A DNA stretch of 64,000 bases. It comes from Tubulanus polymorphus. Lineage: Eukaryota; Nemertea; Palaeonemertea; Tubulaniformes; Tubulanidae. The position numbers and the translations under genes were made by a program. Location of the stretch: NCBI RefSeq assembly GCF_964204645.1, contig NC_134027.1:9040485-9104484 (forward strand), written 5' to 3'. The notes beneath the pieces were generated by a model. The model made no database searches and had not been told where the DNA came from. It was given only the letters and a program-made list of their open reading frames with translations. Numbering within the stretch: the stretch's first letter is position 1; each line of letters opens with the position of its first letter. Of this stretch, positions 63,490 through 64,000 are shown in pieces.

Positions 63490-63797
63490 GTGTCATGTCA
63501 CTAGGTTCTCCACGCTATCACCACCGATTATTTCTTAACCGCATGTGGATCTCTCGAATGCATATATATATATATGAGCCATCCACGTTCCCGTCTCGAC
63601 CCGTTACTGTCTCGACCCGTTCCCGTCTCGACCCTACCGTACAATAGCGCCACCACAGTCGATTATTTGAACTAAAACACTACGGCGCGTATCGGATTCG
63701 TTTTTCGCATGTGAACCTACCAACAATTTTAAAAAATCAAATTAGATTTTTGAAAACTTTTCATTGAAAAGATCGAATGATGGAAACGGTATAAGCT
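63490..63797. promoter_or_regulatory. Upstream region of the CYB561D2-like gene
   Basis: Presumed promoter and 5' UTR side. It includes a short TA run near 63565 and three copies of 'tctcgacccgtt' or its close variant spaced 16-17 bp (63593-63635). No coding exon is recognised. Confidence 0.4.
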
Positions 63798-63997
63798 TAA
63801 GTGCAGATCCGCACCTCCCCGCGTAAACGGTTCAATCAATTACATTTAATATCAACACGTATTGCAGATTCAAAATTCAGCAATTCAGTGGTTTGCCATT
63901 GGTTAATTTTTAGATATCTTCACTAGAAAGATTTTAGCCTGGATTCTGTCATTCAGCAGATTGCGTCAATCACAAGAGGTGTGGATCTGCACTTACC
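63798..63997. repeat. TIR element, AAGTGCAGAT..GCACCTC ends, copy 2 (reverse)
   Basis: Bounded by 'aagtgcagatccgcacctcc' and 'gaggtgtggatctgcactta'. It is the reverse complement of the 56153-56382 element with moderate divergence. Confidence 0.88.
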
Positions 63998-64000
63998 AAG

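Overview
This is an intron-rich, AT-rich animal nuclear DNA segment with very many short terminal-inverted-repeat (TIR) elements. Genes were assembled exon by exon from reading frame, splice sites (nearly all GT-AG) and remembered family similarity. No alignment could be run. The gene content (LRRCC1, monoacylglycerol lipases, CLN3, TWSG1, POT1, CYB561D2) is metazoan. The short introns, MGLL expansion and load of miniature elements suggest an invertebrate, perhaps marine, but the phylum cannot be fixed from the window.

Layout. 1989-20089 (+): the last 16 exons of LRRCC1, a centrosomal coiled-coil gene whose start lies left of the window. 20361-22600: a tandem duplication of the LRRCC1 3' end plus fold-back elements. 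23400-48100: three complete monoacylglycerol-lipase-like genes, called MGLL-B (+), MGLL-A (-) and MGLL-C (-) here. All three have eight coding exons, matching intron phases and intact Ser-Asp-His triads. MGLL-C has an 8.4 kb first intron, and its start codon lies 245 bp from that of CLN3 on the other strand. 48345-52099 (+): CLN3 (battenin), 13 coding exons. 53866-55320 (-): TWSG1 (twisted gastrulation), 3 exons, convergent with CLN3. 55906-61699 (+): POT1, head-to-head with TWSG1; its initiator ATG probably sits alone in a tiny first exon. 62378-63489 (-): a CYB561D2-like cytochrome b561, 3 exons, convergent with POT1.

The genes do not form one pathway. They cover centrosome structure, endocannabinoid/glyceride hydrolysis, lysosomal lipid handling, BMP modulation, telomere end protection and transmembrane electron transfer. 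The only functional cluster is the lipase trio, which looks like local gene duplication followed by inversion.

The non-coding part is dominated by miniature TIR elements. Several otherwise different families share ends resembling GCCGCG(A/T)TCACACG and have interiors built from short self-complementary words. There are also large palindromes (46451-47771, 55969-56105, 14951-15301), a 69-bp tandem array, microsatellites and possible tRNA-derived SINE remnants. No rRNA, CRISPR array, confident tRNA gene or bacterial feature was seen.
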